A stretch of 7,933 nucleotides of DNA from an uncultured Porphyromonadaceae bacterium (GTDB lineage Bacteria > Bacteroidota > Bacteroidia > Bacteroidales > Muribaculaceae): positions 1-7,933 of the forward strand of contig CAMWLX010000145.1 in the NCBI GenBank assembly GCA_947175225.1, read 5' to 3'. The notes beneath the pieces were generated by a model that was given only the letters and a program-made list of their open reading frames with translations, was not told where the DNA came from and did not search any database. A program made the position numbers and the translations under genes. Below, piece after piece: positions 6,473 through 7,933 of the stretch. The stretch's first letter is position 1. Each line of letters begins with the position of its first letter.

Positions 6473-7822
6473 ATGAAAGCAACTAAATATATAGCTATAG
6501 CCCTTACAGCCCTAACGCTCACAGCCTGTTCGAACGATAACGATGGTATTTTCGATCAGTCTGCTGCCGACCGTCTCGAGCAATATAAGAAAGACTATGC
6601 AGAAATCCTTACTTCCGATGGAGGTCTTTGGAGCATGGAGTATTTCTCTAATTCCGACGAACCGGGCTACGTGTTCGTCATGAAGTTCGACAAGAATGGC
6701 TCCGTTGAAATTTCTGCCAACCACAAGTGGATCGGTGGCACTTACCGGCAAGAGACTTCTCTTTGGAAGATGATTGCCGACAATGGTCCGGTGCTCTCTT
6801 TCAATTCCTATAATAAACTTTTCCATATCTTCTCCGACCCTGCCAACATCGAGGGTCCCGATGCCCCAACCGGTGAGACCGGCGACATCAACGAGACAGG
6901 TTATGGCCACGATGGTGACTACGAATTCCAGTTCATGGAAGTTTCCGACGAAGGCAAGACTGTTCGTCTGCTCGGAAAGAAACGTATGTACGACATTTAT
7001 CTTCATCGCCTTGATGCTTCTACAGATATCGAGAAATTCCTTACCGATGTCCAGGCAATTCCTGCTCGATTCTCGAAGACCTTCAACGATATGACTCTGA
7101 CAGATTCTGAAGGAAATCTTTATCGTGTCTATGATATGTATACTGCGATTCCTTCTATCTATCCTCTGGATGGCGATGCTGTCACTCAGACTGTTTCAGC
7201 TAATGGTATCTTCACTCTTGATGGTTTTCGGTTTATGAATCCTCTCCAAGTGAAAAAAGCCGATGATTCTACATTTGAGATTGAGAAGCTTTACTTCACT
7301 GAAGATGGAGCCATGAAAGGTGGTGACATAGAAGATATGCGTGCTACATCCCCCCTGGAGAATATTGTCCGCGCCGATCTTACTTGGACTTTAGATCCGG
7401 AATCACTGAGTGGAAAAGTAAAAACTCTCTACGATGCTGCTAATGACGCATGCGTGAGCGCCTTGACTTCTAAAGACAAGCTTGGTGCAATCGATCTTAC
7501 ATATGCAGCTGTCACAGGTAAGATTGTTCCTCAGCTCGTGACTCGTATAGGCAACCGTATTTGCCGCGACTATATTGAATACGACCTCCAGAAAGATGAA
7601 GCAGGAAATGTGATCCCTTCTGATCAGCTTCATTTCTCAATTTATGGTGGCAACAATACTGCCATTAAATATGATCAGGAAATTCCTGCCTATAAAGCAT
7701 TCAAGGATTATTTGACCGGCAATTTCGTAATGACTGTGGAGAATCCTCTATGCCCGAATGTAATCACTCTCACTGATAAGAACGATAATTCTTCCTCAGT
7801 TTCATTCAGAGTTAAAAATTGA
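6473..7822 (+). CDS. DUF4302-type surface lipoprotein of unknown function
   Basis: The 449-residue product has a type II signal peptide ending in LTAC (lipidated Cys19), followed by SNDND, which fits surface export. The mature N-terminus IFDQSAADRLEQYKKDYAEIL (about 26-46) and the region LSFNSYNKLFHIFSDP (108-123) followed by GDYEFQF (148-154) match my recollection of the DUF4302 family, found as lipoproteins in Bacteroidota SusC/SusD loci. Length is about normal for that family. The secondary-structure impression is mostly beta-strand after residue 60, with no catalytic motif that I can identify. The start is the ATG at 6473. An in-frame GTG at 6446 would add nine residues (MRPPQKKIY) and place the start inside the stem of an intergenic hairpin, giving a poorer signal peptide, so I rejected it. 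As the last gene of the operon it may be an accessory binding protein, analogous in position to SusE/SusF, or a partner of the upstream peptidase. That role is inference. Confidence 0.85.
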   Translation: MKATKYIAIALTALTLTACSNDNDGIFDQSAADRLEQYKKDYAEILTSDGGLWSMEYFSNSDEPGYVFVMKFDKNGSVEISANHKWIGGTYRQETSLWKMIADNGPVLSFNSYNKLFHIFSDPANIEGPDAPTGETGDINETGYGHDGDYEFQFMEVSDEGKTVRLLGKKRMYDIYLHRLDASTDIEKFLTDVQAIPARFSKTFNDMTLTDSEGNLYRVYDMYTAIPSIYPLDGDAVTQTVSANGIFTLDGFRFMNPLQVKKADDSTFEIEKLYFTEDGAMKGGDIEDMRATSPLENIVRADLTWTLDPESLSGKVKTLYDAANDACVSALTSKDKLGAIDLTYAAVTGKIVPQLVTRIGNRICRDYIEYDLQKDEAGNVIPSDQLHFSIYGGNNTAIKYDQEIPAYKAFKDYLTGNFVMTVENPLCPNVITLTDKNDNSSSVSFRVKN

Positions 7823-7831
7823 TAGCTAAAA

Positions 7832-7879
7832 TGCGGAAGGCCTGTATGCTACCCGGGCCTTCTGCAATCTTATTTTTCT
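7832..7879 (+). terminator. Rho-independent terminator of the four-gene operon
   Basis: The arms TGCGGAAGGCC (7832-7842) and GGCCTTCTGCA (7856-7866) form an 11-bp stem with one G-U wobble and a 13-nt loop. A T-rich stretch (TCTTATTTTTCT, 7868-7879) follows directly. The stem begins 10 nt after the DUF4302 stop codon. It is the only good intrinsic terminator I see in the window, which supports transcription of all four genes as a single unit. Confidence 0.85.
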
Positions 7880-7933
7880 AAATGAAGTTGTTTAAACTTA
7901 TTTTTTTATTAATATTTCGTCAGGTTTTCGAGC

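Noticed and set aside
7888..7920. Possible Bacteroides-type promoter (TTG around 7889 and an AT-rich TAATATTTCG near 7910)
   Set aside because: The -7 element does not match TAnnTTTG and no downstream gene is visible.
7882..7933. Open frame running off the right edge (MKLFKLIFLLIFRQVFE...), resembling the start of a signal peptide
   Set aside because: It has only 17 codons and its ATG lies 2 nt after the terminator T-tract, so no promoter or leader could fit. Such AT-rich sequence easily yields hydrophobic residues. It needs downstream sequence.

Overview
The window looks like chromosomal DNA of a gut-type Bacteroidota, order Bacteroidales. Muribaculaceae or a near relative is my guess, from moderate GC and codon style only. 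The evidence is an adjacent SusC/SusD pair, two further lipoproteins with Asp/Asn-rich residues after the lipid cysteine (the Bacteroidota surface-export pattern), A-rich start contexts without Shine-Dalgarno sequences, and two protein families (Peptidase_Mx1 and DUF4302) that I know mainly from this phylum.

Layout, all on the + strand: 1-129 is a short upstream leader with one imperfect hairpin and no recognisable Bacteroidales promoter. 130-3456 encodes a SusC-like TonB-dependent transporter. A 35-nt spacer follows, nearly filled by four 7-bp tandem repeats (3461-3488). 3492-5210 encodes a SusD/RagB-like surface lipoprotein. After a 30-nt spacer, 5241-6413 encodes a lipoprotein zinc metallopeptidase of the Peptidase_Mx1 type, with an intact HEFGH motif. 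A 59-nt spacer holds a perfect 8-bp hairpin and an A9 run. 6473-7822 encodes a DUF4302 lipoprotein. A strong intrinsic terminator at 7832-7879 ends the unit.

The same orientation, short spacers and single terminal terminator indicate one four-gene operon. The model is an outer-membrane import complex: SusC forms the TonB-driven barrel and SusD the lid and substrate binder, while the two lipoproteins probably sit on the cell surface beside them. No glycoside hydrolase, polysaccharide lyase or sulfatase is visible, and the only recognisable enzyme is a peptidase. The cargo may therefore be a peptide or glycopeptide rather than a polysaccharide. This is inference, as neither Peptidase_Mx1 nor DUF4302 has a function I can state with confidence.

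No RNA genes, CRISPR arrays, insertion sequences or local regulator genes were seen.
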